Shown here: in pieces, positions 44,301-51,370 of the stretch
Layout of the letters: every line of letters starts with the position of its first letter
Numbering within the stretch: position 1 is the stretch's first letter
NCBI RefSeq assembly: GCF_965138505.1
Contig: NZ_CBCSCO010000007.1
Span: forward strand, 60,913-124,912
From: Litorimonas haliclonae
GTDB taxonomy: Bacteria; Pseudomonadota; Alphaproteobacteria; Caulobacterales; Maricaulaceae
Length of the DNA: 64,000 bases
Direction: 5' to 3'
Position numbers and translations under genes: made by a program
The notes under the pieces: model-generated
The model's database searches: none
Told to the model about the DNA's origin: nothing
Seen by the model: only the letters and a program-made list of their open reading frames with translations

Positions 44301-47201
44301 GGGCTGAACAACGACAGTATCTGTCACAGTTTCATAAGTGGCCGGTACTGTGACCAGTTCTGTGGAGGCTTCTTGAACCACAACAGGCTCTTCGATTGTC
44401 TCGTAAACGGCCGGCACGGACACATACTCAACTGTTTGAGGTGTCACCACGACAGTATCCGTAACGGTTTCGAACACAGGCGGGATCGTGACGAGTTCTG
44501 TGGACGCTTCTTGAACCACAACGGTGTCTTCGACAGTTTCGTAAACGGCCGGAACAGACACATATTCAACCGTTTCCGGTGTGACAACGATGGTGTCGGT
44601 TACGGTTTCATAGGTCGCGGGAACCGTTACGAGCTCTGTCGACGCTTCCTGAACAACAACCGTTTCCGTAAAGGATTCAAATTCAGCAGGAGTTGTTACA
44701 TATTCAACGGTTTGAGGCTGGACGACAACAGTGTCGGTGACAGTCTCATAAGTCGCCGGAACGGTCACAAGTTCTGTTGACGCTTCCTGTACGACGACAG
44801 GTTCTTCGATGGTTTCATAAACCGCCGGAATAACTTCGTAAGTTACGGTTTGCGGCTGCACGACAACCGTATCCGTCACTGTGTCAAACACTGGAGGGAT
44901 CGTGACGAGTTCAGTTGACGCTTCTTGCACGACCACAGGCTCTTCTATTGTTTCAAAAACAGCCGGGATCGTTTCGTAAGCTACAGTCGCCGGGGTCACG
45001 ACAACAGTGTCTGTGACAGTTTCAAATGTGGGCGGAATAGTGACGAGTTCAGTTGACGCCTCTTGCACGACAACGGGTTCTTCAATCGTTTCATAAACGG
45101 CTGGAACCGTTTCGTATTCGACGCCCGCAGGTTGTACAACGACTGTATCTGTGACGGTCTCGAAAGTGGCCGGGATCGTCACCAGCTCTGTAGACGCTTC
45201 TTGAACGACAACCGTTTCGTTTACAGTTTCGTAAACGGCAGGAATAGTTTCATATTCGACGCCAGCAGGCTGAACGACGACGGTATCTGTGACAGTTTCA
45301 AATACAGGCGGAATAGTGACGAGTTCTGTAGACGCCTCTTGAACAACGACAGGCTCTTCGATTGTCTCATAAACCGCCGGAACAGATACATATTCAACTG
45401 TTTCAGGGGTCATCACGACGGTATCAGTGACCGTTTCGTAAGTCGCTGGAACGGTGACGAGCTCTGTTGAGGCTTCCTGAACGACGACAGGCTCTTCAAT
45501 TGTCTCATAGACAGCCGGAACGACGACATATTCGACGGACTGAGGCTGCACGACGACTGTGTCGGTGACAGTTTCAAATACAGGCGGAATAGTGACGAGT
45601 TCTGTTGACGCTTCTTGAACCACGACTGTCTCTTCGTAATTTTCGTATTGCGCCGGTACAACTTCGTATTCGACGCCGGCGGGCTGAACGACGACGGTGT
45701 CAGTAACGGTTTCATAAGTGGCTGGAACCGTGACGAGTTCAGTTGACGCCTCTTGAACCACGACAGTATCTGTTTTGGTTTCAAACTCCGCGGGAACGGT
45801 CACGAGTTCAGTAGACGCTTCTTGTGTGACAACTGTCTCTGTGACGGTTTCGTAGGTTGCCGGAATGGTCACAAGCTCTGTAGAAGCTTCTTGTACCGTA
45901 ACAACATCTTCGACGGTTTCATAAACAGCCGGAATAGTTTCATAGGTGACAGAGGCAGGCGTTACGACGACAGTATCTGTCACGGTCTCGAAGACTGGCG
46001 GAACTGTGACGAGTTCAGTAGACGCTTCTTGGGCCACGACGGTCTCTGTGACGGTTTCAAAAACTGGCGGGATCGTCACAAGCTCGGTTGTGGCTTCCTG
46101 CACGACGACTGTGTCTGTGACAGTCTCAAATGTGGCAGGGATAGTGACGAGCTCTGTGGACGCTTCTTGCGTCACGACAGTTTCAGTCACTGTTTCATAT
46201 TCTGCAGGAACAGAAACATATTCAACGCCGGCAGGCTGGACGACAACCGTATCTGTTACGGTTTCATAAGTCGCTGGGATAGTGACCAGTTCTGTTGTGG
46301 CTTCCTGAACGACAACTGTATCAGTAACCGTTTCAAAAACGGGGGGGATGGTAACGAGTTCAGTTGAGGCTTCTTGAACTACAACAGTATCTTCAAATGT
46401 TTCATAGACAGGCGGGACAGTGACATACTCAACGGATTGCGGTTGCACTACGACCGTCTCAGTCACTGTTTCATAAACAGGGGGAATTACGACGAGTTCA
46501 GTTGAGGCTTCTTGCGCGACAATGGTTTCAGTAACCGTGTTGAATGTCGGCTGACCTGTTGTTCCAGTATTCCCAGAAAATGCGTTTACAGCGCTGCGGG
46601 AAATAACATTTCCATTTGTTCCAACAAGATTGCCATTTGAGTCGATCATGCCGATGCGTGCGCCGGAAGCGTTGCGAACGCTACGATCAGACGCGACGGA
46701 ATAACTGTTGGAGCCAAGATTGAGAGTGGTCATGTTAGAGCCGCGGCCAATCAGTGTGAGGGGGTCAACTGCATTGGCAACAAGCACATTCCCGTTCGCG
46801 CCAACAATATTGCCGTCGCTGTCAACAGAGCCGATCCGGCGTCCGTTGCGGTCTGTAACTGTTCTGGAGGAGTCGATATTGTAAGGGGTCTGATTAATAG
46901 TGACAGTAATGTCGCCGCGCCCTGGGATAATCGTTCCGCCTGAGCCGACAACGACGAGTTCAAAGCTTTCTTCTTGAACAAGAACTCGTTCTGTGACGGT
47001 TTCTAGGCGGCCTGGAATTTTCCGAAGCTCTTCACCAGCCTGGCGCAAAACCACTTGCTCGGTTGATGTCTCGTATTGCGCGGGGACGATTACCCGAGCA
47101 AAACACTCACCGGGCAGCGGATTGCCCGGGGGCAATTCCTGGGCAATAGTGGGTGCAGCAAGCACGGCAGCCGATGCGGCCAGTAAAAGAGTACGTTTCA
47201 T
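38364..47201 (-). CDS. Giant secreted repeat protein with peptidoglycan-binding domain
   Basis: A 2,945-residue envelope protein. A signal peptide ends near APTIAQ (residue 21). Order of parts: a short Cys-containing head (GECFARVIVPAQYET); two hairpin repeats (about 98-150 and 156-210); about 52 acidic 23-residue repeats (about 220-1410; consensus like EASTELVTIPATYETVTDT); a linker with EILCRVLIPAKYKT; about 54 basic 23-residue repeats (about 1460-2711; like TPASTQERVIPAVTK); the WRQVLCEANANV junction; a PG_binding_1 domain (about 2718-2780; IQRALQAQGYYSGAIDGALG); a Thr/Ser linker; and two more hairpin repeats to the end. Only three Cys were found, one at each module boundary. From memory, shorter envelope proteins of 300-550 residues share this head / middle-Cys / Cys / PG-binding plan. 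AGGGG precedes the ATG, and a terminator follows the stop. A structural wall-linked role is inferred. Confidence 0.9.
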   Translation of the reverse strand: MKRTLLLAASAAVLAAPTIAQELPPGNPLPGECFARVIVPAQYETSTEQVVLRQAGEELRKIPGRLETVTERVLVQEESFELVVVGSGGTIIPGRGDITVTINQTPYNIDSSRTVTDRNGRRIGSVDSDGNIVGANGNVLVANAVDPLTLIGRGSNMTTLNLGSNSYSVASDRSVRNASGARIGMIDSNGNLVGTNGNVISRSAVNAFSGNTGTTGQPTFNTVTETIVAQEASTELVVIPPVYETVTETVVVQPQSVEYVTVPPVYETFEDTVVVQEASTELVTIPPVFETVTDTVVVQEATTELVTIPATYETVTDTVVVQPAGVEYVSVPAEYETVTETVVTQEASTELVTIPATFETVTDTVVVQEATTELVTIPPVFETVTETVVAQEASTELVTVPPVFETVTDTVVVTPASVTYETIPAVYETVEDVVTVQEASTELVTIPATYETVTETVVTQEASTELVTVPAEFETKTDTVVVQEASTELVTVPATYETVTDTVVVQPAGVEYEVVPAQYENYEETVVVQEASTELVTIPPVFETVTDTVVVQPQSVEYVVVPAVYETIEEPVVVQEASTELVTVPATYETVTDTVVMTPETVEYVSVPAVYETIEEPVVVQEASTELVTIPPVFETVTDTVVVQPAGVEYETIPAVYETVNETVVVQEASTELVTIPATFETVTDTVVVQPAGVEYETVPAVYETIEEPVVVQEASTELVTIPPTFETVTDTVVVTPATVAYETIPAVFETIEEPVVVQEASTELVTIPPVFDTVTDTVVVQPQTVTYEVIPAVYETIEEPVVVQEASTELVTVPATYETVTDTVVVQPQTVEYVTTPAEFESFTETVVVQEASTELVTVPATYETVTDTIVVTPETVEYVSVPAVYETVEDTVVVQEASTELVTIPPVFETVTDTVVVTPQTVEYVSVPAVYETIEEPVVVQEASTELVTVPATYETVTDTVVVQPAGVEYVTVPAEYETVTENVVVQEASTELVTIPPVFDTVTDTVVVTPATTTYESVPAVYETIEEPVVVQEASTELVTVPATYETVTDTVVVTPATVDYETVPAVYETIEEPVVVQEASTELVTVPATFKTVTETVVVQEASTELVTIPAVYENVTETYVAQEASTELVTVPPVFETVTDTVVVQPQTVEYVLQPAEYETYEETIVVQEASTELVTVPATFETVTETVVVQEASTELTTIPAEFETVTDTVVVKEATTELVTVPATFKNVTDTVVVSPETVEYVTVPAEYETYEEAVVVQEATTELVVVPATYKDVTETIVVQEASTELVTVPATYETVTDTVVVTPETVEYVAQPATYRTEQETYVQQDAAQELVVIPATYETVTDTIVTQEASTRVEVVPPTYKTVTETITVQPARTELEVIPAKYETRSERVLIEPAREEWKPGSQAINYGSLTAGGQINTNTRGQFTVFNGVSEQVVESTQTIVNQTGEILCRVLIPAKYKTITKQVVAEPARTVERQIPAVTKQITKRVVDTPATTREVAIPAVTETVTRRVVKTPARVEKRNATDATYSQKIGSVEKQVLAEEARIVERRIPAVTKTVQRRVTKTPATTTERVIPAVTETVTRRVVDRPASTQERVIPAVTKMETRRRVVTPARTVEKVVPAVTKQVTRRVVDRPASTQERVIPAVTKTESRRVVKTPARTVEKTIPAVTETVSRRVVKTPAATTERVIPAVTKTETRRRIVSPAKTVEKIIPAVTKSVSRRVVKTPAQTVEKVIPAVSKTRQRRVVKTPARTEERVIPAVTETVTRRVVDVPASTQERVIPAVTKMETRRVVKTPARTVEKKVPAVTKTVSRRVVKTPASTQERVIPAVTKMESRRVIKTPARTVEKAIPAVTKTVSRRVVKTPAQVTERVIPAVTKAQTRRVIKTPAKTVERAVPAVTKTVSRRVVKTPASTQERVIPAVTKMETRRVVKTPASTVEKVIPAVTKQVERRVVKTPAQTQERVIPAVTKVETRRVVKTPASTVEKVIPAVTKTVSRRVVKTPAATTERVIPAVTKQETRRRIVTPETTVARVIPAVTKQVQRRIVKSPASTVEKVIPAVTKMESRRVIKTPSKTVEKVIPAVTKTVSRRVVKTPAQTQERVIPAVTKMESRRVVKTPAKTVERAVPAVTKTVERRVVKTPAQTQERVIPAVTKMEARRVIKTPARTVERAVPAVTKTVSRRVVKTPASTQERVIPAVTKEQSRRVIKTPAKTVERAVPAVTKTVSRRVVKTPASTQERVIPAVTKMETRRVLKTPASTVEKVIPAVTAQVERRVVKTPASTQERVIPAVTKMQSRRVIKTPAQTVEKVIPAVTKQVERRVVKTPAQTQERVVPVVTKQESRRRLVSPARTVERAIPAVTKTVSRRVVKTPASTQERVIPAVTKQVERRVVKTPARTVERAIPAVTNTVERRVVKTPASTQERVIPAVTKVETRRVIKTPARTVEKQVPAVTKQVSRRVVKTPAQTQERVIPAVTKTVERRVMKTPAQTQERTIPAVTKQVSRQVVKTPAKTQERVIPAVTSTVERRVVKTPARTVERATPAVTKTVQRRVVKTPAQTQERVIPAVTKTVERRVMKTPAQTRERVIPAVTKTETRRRIKTPAQTQERVIPAVTKQVTRRVVKTPATTQERVIPAVTKTVTRRVPVGAPRIERRVIPARYETIEVQRVVEAPRTETVVIPPEYGTIERRTQISAERAEWRQVLCEANANVTVISAIQRALQAQGYYSGAIDGALGRATYASVESFQQDNNLSTGGLTLRTVDVLGVDWRSMVGGVSGTERGAFQSGQAFDGGRSNSSSTGFTSGNTTTTTTTTRTGYSIGADRTVRDSSGRLIGRLDGNGNVVDASGTIIIRDFATRSGALGSGEMGLGSVGTTTGSISTTNSVNGTVTDSRTTGFTVRNDGSVVNAEGTVIGRVDGNGNIVDANGQVIGRVNPR
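38367..38730 (-). repeat. C-terminal pair of hairpin repeats in the giant protein
   Basis: Two units, TGYSIGADRTVRDSSGRLIG then DGNGNVVDASGTII, and TGFTVRNDGSVVNAEGTVIG then DGNGNIVDANGQVIG, close the protein. They match the pair at the N-terminal side, so the two repeat blocks are bracketed by the same module. Confidence 0.8.
39070..42823 (-). repeat. Basic array: about 54 tandem 69-bp units
   Basis: In-frame tandem 23-codon units in the second half of the giant gene. Types RRVVKTPASTQERVIPAVTK and RRVVKTPARTVEKVIPAVTK mostly alternate, giving a period near 138 bp. The net charge is about +3 to +5 per unit. One irregular spacer (ATDATYSQKIGSVEKQVL, near 42570-42600) interrupts the series close to its start. 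The units align with those of the acidic array on V-V, A-S/R-T, I-P-A and T-V. Confidence 0.92.
42975..46550 (-). repeat. Acidic array: about 52 tandem 69-bp units
   Basis: In-frame tandem units of 23 codons inside the giant gene. The count comes from span divided by period. Two unit types mostly alternate: one with VVVQEASTELVTIP and one with VVVQPxxVEYExxP, each closing with ATYETVTDT, AVYETIEEP or similar. This gives a higher-order period near 138 bp. Each unit carries a net charge of about -4. Copies differ mainly at synonymous positions, so the protein sequence is conserved more than the DNA. Confidence 0.92.
46570..46910 (-). repeat. N-terminal pair of hairpin repeats in the giant protein
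   Basis: Two units of roughly 40-50 residues with the pattern Y-x-[IV]-x(3)-R-[TS]-V-x-[DN]-x(2)-G-x-R-I-G, then DSDGNIVGANGNVL or DSNGNLVGTNGNVI. The same pattern recurs twice at the other end of the protein (38367-38730). The D-x-[DN]-G-N loops could bind Ca2+, though that is inference. Confidence 0.8.
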
Positions 47202-47340
47202 TTCGGAAAACCCCTAAAAGTCTAAATTACTACAGTCCGCAAATAGCAAACTCTCCAATAGCCTAAACAAATGTTAACCATATGACTAGGCGTTAATCCC
47301 CTGTTAAGAGGAAAATTTTTCAATTCAATGTCGACGACGG

Positions 47341-48036
47341 TCAGACGCGAAAAGGTCGGTAGAAAGACTCTTTTGCGGCGTTAAGCAATTCGCCATCCCC
47401 TTCACTGTCTCCATAAGCTTCTGCTATATGAATATTGCCTGAACGTAACGCGTCGTTAAGGCGTCGAATTTTGTTTGGGCCCCATACATTATAGCCCGCT
47501 ATCTCTCCGGAAAGTACTCCAGAGGCCTCGCTAAGTTCCACAGAAAGAACGTTTTTTCCCGGGAAACCGTGGGACTCGGCCCAGTGAAGCAGATAGGGCG
47601 AAATAGAGGCGCTGCAGATATAGACGTGGTCTCCCTCGGCCATTTTTTCCTTAAAGCAAGCCAGAGCTTTAGGGCGAATGAGGCCCGGAATGACCTCTTG
47701 GGCGAATCGTTTCGCCCGGTCATCGACTTCGGCGACGGAGCTATTTTTGAAAAATCGTCTTATCACCGCTGCCTTAACTTGGTGGCGGTCAATCCGCCCG
47801 AGCTTGTAGGCAATGAAGGTCGGGAGGAGGAGCGTAATATTCAGCAGCCATCGCCAAAAGCCGGCGTGATACCGCAAAAAGAGTGCAAAAGTGTCTTTGG
47901 TGGTAATCGTGCCGTCAAAATCAAATACGATCAGGCCTTCGTCAGCTTGACCTGATTTTTTAGCGCCCTTCAGCTTTTCAGAAGGCGGCACAGGCTTATT
48001 TGACGAATCATTTTCCACCTGGAGGAATTGCCCCAT
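47341..48036 (-). CDS. HAD-superfamily subfamily IB phosphatase
   Basis: Haloacid-dehalogenase-type phosphatase of the SerB-like IB group. The nucleophile motif is VFDFDGTITTKDTF near residues 37-50; motif II is VYICSASISPYL (Ser) near residue 137; the C-terminal Lys and Asp motifs are WGPNKIRRL and EAYGDSEGDGELL. It resembles YfhB/PgpC-type phosphatases that act on phosphatidylglycerophosphate, or related IB enzymes, so the substrate is uncertain. About 35 N-terminal residues before the domain are low in complexity and no good ribosome site precedes the ATG, so the start is doubtful. It is divergent from the M16 protease gene. Confidence 0.85.
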   Translation of the reverse strand: MGQFLQVENDSSNKPVPPSEKLKGAKKSGQADEGLIVFDFDGTITTKDTFALFLRYHAGFWRWLLNITLLLPTFIAYKLGRIDRHQVKAAVIRRFFKNSSVAEVDDRAKRFAQEVIPGLIRPKALACFKEKMAEGDHVYICSASISPYLLHWAESHGFPGKNVLSVELSEASGVLSGEIAGYNVWGPNKIRRLNDALRSGNIHIAEAYGDSEGDGELLNAAKESFYRPFRV

Positions 48037-48154
48037 AAAAAAAGCAATTTCAAGCCACTGTGGGATGCCATGGTTAATAGCTGAAACAACCCTTGCGACC
48101 TTCCGCCAAAGCTTACATGAAGATATCGTCTTCGACCCTCAAATAGGTACAAAT

Positions 48155-50998
48155 ATGCGCAGAATGATAGCTTACCCTTTGGTTTTAACCGCTTTGGTTC
48201 TTTCCGCCTGTTCCGGAAATCAGGAAAATGAAAAAATAAGCACATTGCCGGCATTTGCGCAGGATAATAGCGACCTTACCGTCGACCCGAACGTTGAGTA
48301 TGGAATGCTTCCTAACGGATTGCGATATGCTGTGCGGTCAAATTCGACGCCGACTAAAACCGCGACCCTATTAATGCGCGTCGATACAGGATCTCTGAAC
48401 GAGACGGATGAGACGCGGGGGCTAGCTCATTTCTTGGAGCACATGGCCTTTAACGGGTCAAAAAATATCCCCGAAGGCGAGATGATCAAACGGTTGGAAA
48501 AGTTTGGTTTGGCTTTTGGCGCAGATACAAACGCCTCAACCAGTTTTGAGCAAACGACCTATCAGTTGGAATTGCCTGAAGTAGATGAGGCTATTCTTGA
48601 TGAAACGTTGATGATTATGCGCGAAACGGCAGACCGACTTACCCTTGATCCTGAGGCGATTGACCGTGAACGAGGGATCATCCAGGCGGAAAAACGGGCC
48701 CGTAGCAGCCCGGCTTTTGATGCCTCACTTGACAATCTTGAATTTTACCTGGGCGATAGCCCTATTCCGGACCGCATTCCTATCGGAACGGTTGAAACGA
48801 TCGACTCGGTGACGCCCGAGCAATTCAGAGAGTTTTACGAAGGCTATTACCGTCCTGAAAACACCTTCATCGTTTTGGTGGGGGATATTGAAACAGACTA
48901 TGCAGCGAAGAAGATTGAAGAATATTTCGGTGACTGGGAAGCAGACGGCCAGGCGCTTGCAAAATACGAGGCTGAAACTTTGCCCGCGAGAGAGGCCCGT
49001 ACCCGCTATTACGTAAATCCGGAAATCCAAACGAGCCTCACTCTGTCCACACTTCGTCCGGCCGAAATCAAAGACGACACAGCGCAGAGCCGTCGGGACA
49101 ATTTTGTCGAAGGATTAGGAAATCGTATTTTGTCTCGGCGATTAGGCGAGCTTTCTCGCACGACAGACGCGCCTTTTATTAGCGCATCTGCCAGTAATTC
49201 AAATCTTTTCGACATTACCGAGTTAAGTTCGTTGTCAATCCGGCCGGAAAAGGGAAAATGGGCGAGTGCGCTTCGCGGGGCGGAGCCTCTCCTACGGCAG
49301 GCATTGAAATACGGTTTCTCCCAAGCCGAACTAGACGAGCAAATTGCCAATACGCGCAAGTCTTTGGAAGTGGCAGTTCAGACTTCCCCAACACGCCGCA
49401 CGCCGGGATTGGCCCGTTCAATTTTGTCTTCTTTTGCAAGTGAAAATGTCGTGACGGACCCCGCCTATAATTTGGAGCGCTTTAATGGCTATGTGGACGA
49501 CATTACTCTGGAAGAGGTCAACGAAGCGTTCCGCGCGCAGTGGGACGGCGTTATGGAGGCTCCGCAGCTTTATCTTTCGACACCTGAAATCATAGAAGAC
49601 GCAGATGCAAAATTAATTGCTGCTCTGGAATCGGCCCGTTCTGTCGAAATTGAACCGAGAGCCGAGCAGGAAACACTTGAATTTGCGTATACGGATTGGG
49701 GCCCAAAAGGGGAGGTCGTCAGCCGGGAAACAATCGAAGATATAGGCTTCGAGAGCGTGGTTTTTGACAATGGTGTCAAATTAAATGTGAAACAGACGCC
49801 CTATCAGAAAGACGTAATTTCCATCTCGGTCGCGATGAGCGGCGGACAATTCACTTTGCCTAGAGATGAACCGGGATTGCGCGTTTTTACCTCTAATGCG
49901 CTTAGTCTGGGCGGATTGGAGGCCCACAAAGTGGACGATATTCGGAAAATTATGGCGGGCCGCTCTGTCGGGGCGAGCCAAAGTCTGGGAGATGACCGTC
50001 TTTATATTAACGGCTCAACCGTGCCTGATGATCTGGATTTACAGCTGGACCTGATGGCGGCCTACGCAACGGCGCCGGGCTACCGCCCTGAAGCGAAGTC
50101 GCAATATGCCAAATATATCAAGTCATTTTATCCAACTTTGGATTCTACACCGGGCGGCGTCGCTTCGCGCGATGTCGATCGATTGATCCGCTCGGGCGAT
50201 GCCCGATTTGGATTTCCGAGCGAGGAAGAAATGCTTCGGGTAAATACGGATATGGTCAAAAACTGGTTGGACCCCTTTCTTACGGATAGCGCTGTTGAGA
50301 TCGGCATTGTCGGAGATATAACGCCGGATAGAGCCATAGAAGCTGTGTCGCGGACATTTGGCGCTTTGCCTGATCGGCAGACATCATTTCAGAAACTCGC
50401 TGAAGAAGATGTTCAAGTCACATTCCCGGATGGAAAGAAACGTCCGGTGAAACTCACACATGCCGGCGACCCGAGCACAGCGTTGCTTCGGACATATTGG
50501 CCGGCCCCTGATGGAAGCAATGCTAAGACAAGCCGCGAAATTTCGATGATTTCCAGATTGTTTCGATTGCGGCTGACAGAGGTGTTGCGGGAAGAGGAGG
50601 GGGCAAGCTATTCACCGTCAGCATTTGCCCACACGTCTCGGACTTTCCCTGATTATGGCTATTTAGGTGTGTCGCTCGAAGTTTCTCCCGAAGATATTGA
50701 CCGCGTCAGCGCCAGAGTGGATGAGATCGCGGCAGAGTTTAGAGCCGGACAAATTGACGACGAACTTTTTGAGCGCGCCATCAAGCCGGTTTTGGAAAGT
50801 ATCGAGACGTCTTTGGAAAGCAATGGGTATTGGATGAGTGTAATTTCTGAAGCGCAAACGGATAAAGAGCGTCTTGCTCGTCACCGCTCGCGATCCGAGG
50901 CGTATCAAAATATGAAAGTAGAAGATCTTCGGGCCCGTGCTAAAACTGTGTTTGAGCCCGGTTCAGCCTTTCGCGTACAGATTTTGCCCGAGACCTAA
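48155..50998 (+). CDS. M16-family zinc peptidase lipoprotein
   Basis: Insulinase-type zinc protease of about 947 residues with two M16 halves on one chain, similar in plan to PqqL. I chose the ATG at 48155 because it gives a lipoprotein signal (lipobox LSAC) and has AGG 6-8 bases upstream; the frame opens earlier at 48065. The inverted zinc motif HFLEH is at residues 92-96 in RGLAHFLEHMAFNGS, with the likely third ligand Glu179 in IIQAEKRAR. The second half begins near residue 530 (VVFDNGVKLNVKQTPYQKD) and lacks an HxxEH, as expected for the inactive half. A periplasmic role in peptide breakdown is likely. Confidence 0.93.
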   Translation: MRRMIAYPLVLTALVLSACSGNQENEKISTLPAFAQDNSDLTVDPNVEYGMLPNGLRYAVRSNSTPTKTATLLMRVDTGSLNETDETRGLAHFLEHMAFNGSKNIPEGEMIKRLEKFGLAFGADTNASTSFEQTTYQLELPEVDEAILDETLMIMRETADRLTLDPEAIDRERGIIQAEKRARSSPAFDASLDNLEFYLGDSPIPDRIPIGTVETIDSVTPEQFREFYEGYYRPENTFIVLVGDIETDYAAKKIEEYFGDWEADGQALAKYEAETLPAREARTRYYVNPEIQTSLTLSTLRPAEIKDDTAQSRRDNFVEGLGNRILSRRLGELSRTTDAPFISASASNSNLFDITELSSLSIRPEKGKWASALRGAEPLLRQALKYGFSQAELDEQIANTRKSLEVAVQTSPTRRTPGLARSILSSFASENVVTDPAYNLERFNGYVDDITLEEVNEAFRAQWDGVMEAPQLYLSTPEIIEDADAKLIAALESARSVEIEPRAEQETLEFAYTDWGPKGEVVSRETIEDIGFESVVFDNGVKLNVKQTPYQKDVISISVAMSGGQFTLPRDEPGLRVFTSNALSLGGLEAHKVDDIRKIMAGRSVGASQSLGDDRLYINGSTVPDDLDLQLDLMAAYATAPGYRPEAKSQYAKYIKSFYPTLDSTPGGVASRDVDRLIRSGDARFGFPSEEEMLRVNTDMVKNWLDPFLTDSAVEIGIVGDITPDRAIEAVSRTFGALPDRQTSFQKLAEEDVQVTFPDGKKRPVKLTHAGDPSTALLRTYWPAPDGSNAKTSREISMISRLFRLRLTEVLREEEGASYSPSAFAHTSRTFPDYGYLGVSLEVSPEDIDRVSARVDEIAAEFRAGQIDDELFERAIKPVLESIETSLESNGYWMSVISEAQTDKERLARHRSRSEAYQNMKVEDLRARAKTVFEPGSAFRVQILPET

Positions 50999-51037
50999 TC
51001 GTTGCCGAATATGGAGTTTCTTAATTTTCTTAACCTT

Positions 51038-51062
51038 AAATCCTCACTATTACTGAGGGTTT
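51038..51062 (+). terminator. Possible weak terminator after the M16 gene
   Basis: AAATCCTCA and TGAGGGTTT form a 9-bp stem (one G-T pair) with a 7-base loop. The T tract after it is broken (AATTGTATATTT), so termination may be partial. Confidence 0.4.
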
Positions 51063-51321
51063 AATTGTATATTTACCATAAAATTAGGCTTTAGAGACGC
51101 GATCTAACGGTGAAAATTCCTGGTCGGGCGGACTGTGGGAGCTTTGCTCCAAGGGACCTTCTTAGGATGGAGAAAATCTTTTCGAAGCTGAGTCTGCGAC
51201 CTCAAATGATAATTTCTTCACAGCTAGGAGCGGAGCTGTCGTGAGGGAGGCTTATAATTCCATCGCGGGAAGTCTCATACAGCTCCGGTTAACGGCGTAA
51301 CGAAGCGAGTTCATCAATAAA
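51063..51321. other. Gene-free interval with inverted repeats
   Basis: No supportable ORF. Two dyads are visible: GGAGC-TTT-GCTCC at 51138-51150, and CGGAGCTGT (51231-51239) facing ACAGCTCCG (51279-51287) with 39 bases between. A TATAAT-like element lies at 51252-51257. The interval ends at a strong terminator. A small RNA on either strand is possible, but nothing here matches an RNA family I recognise. Confidence 0.3.
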
Positions 51322-51345
51322 AAAGCCGCCCGGATGGGCGGCTTT
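51322..51345. terminator. Bidirectional terminator after the FKBP gene
   Basis: AAAGCCGCCC and GGGCGGCTTT form a perfect 10-bp stem with a 4-base loop (GGAT). A residues lie upstream and CTAATTT downstream, so the minus-strand FKBP message ends here. Plus-strand transcripts from the gap could end here too. Confidence 0.9.
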
Positions 51346-51370
51346 CTAATTTGATGTATGGTAGTCCGAT

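Noticed and set aside
39070..46550. The regular 69-bp repeats as a CRISPR array
   Set aside because: They are in-frame coding repeats with no constant palindromic repeat and unique spacer pattern, and there are no cas genes.
38364..47201. Giant gene as an RTX toxin, contact-dependent inhibitor or type I secreted adhesin
   Set aside because: It has an ordinary N-terminal signal peptide and a PG-binding domain, with no GGxGxDxxx RTX repeats, no filamentous haemagglutinin domain, no toxin tip and no secretion partner genes nearby.
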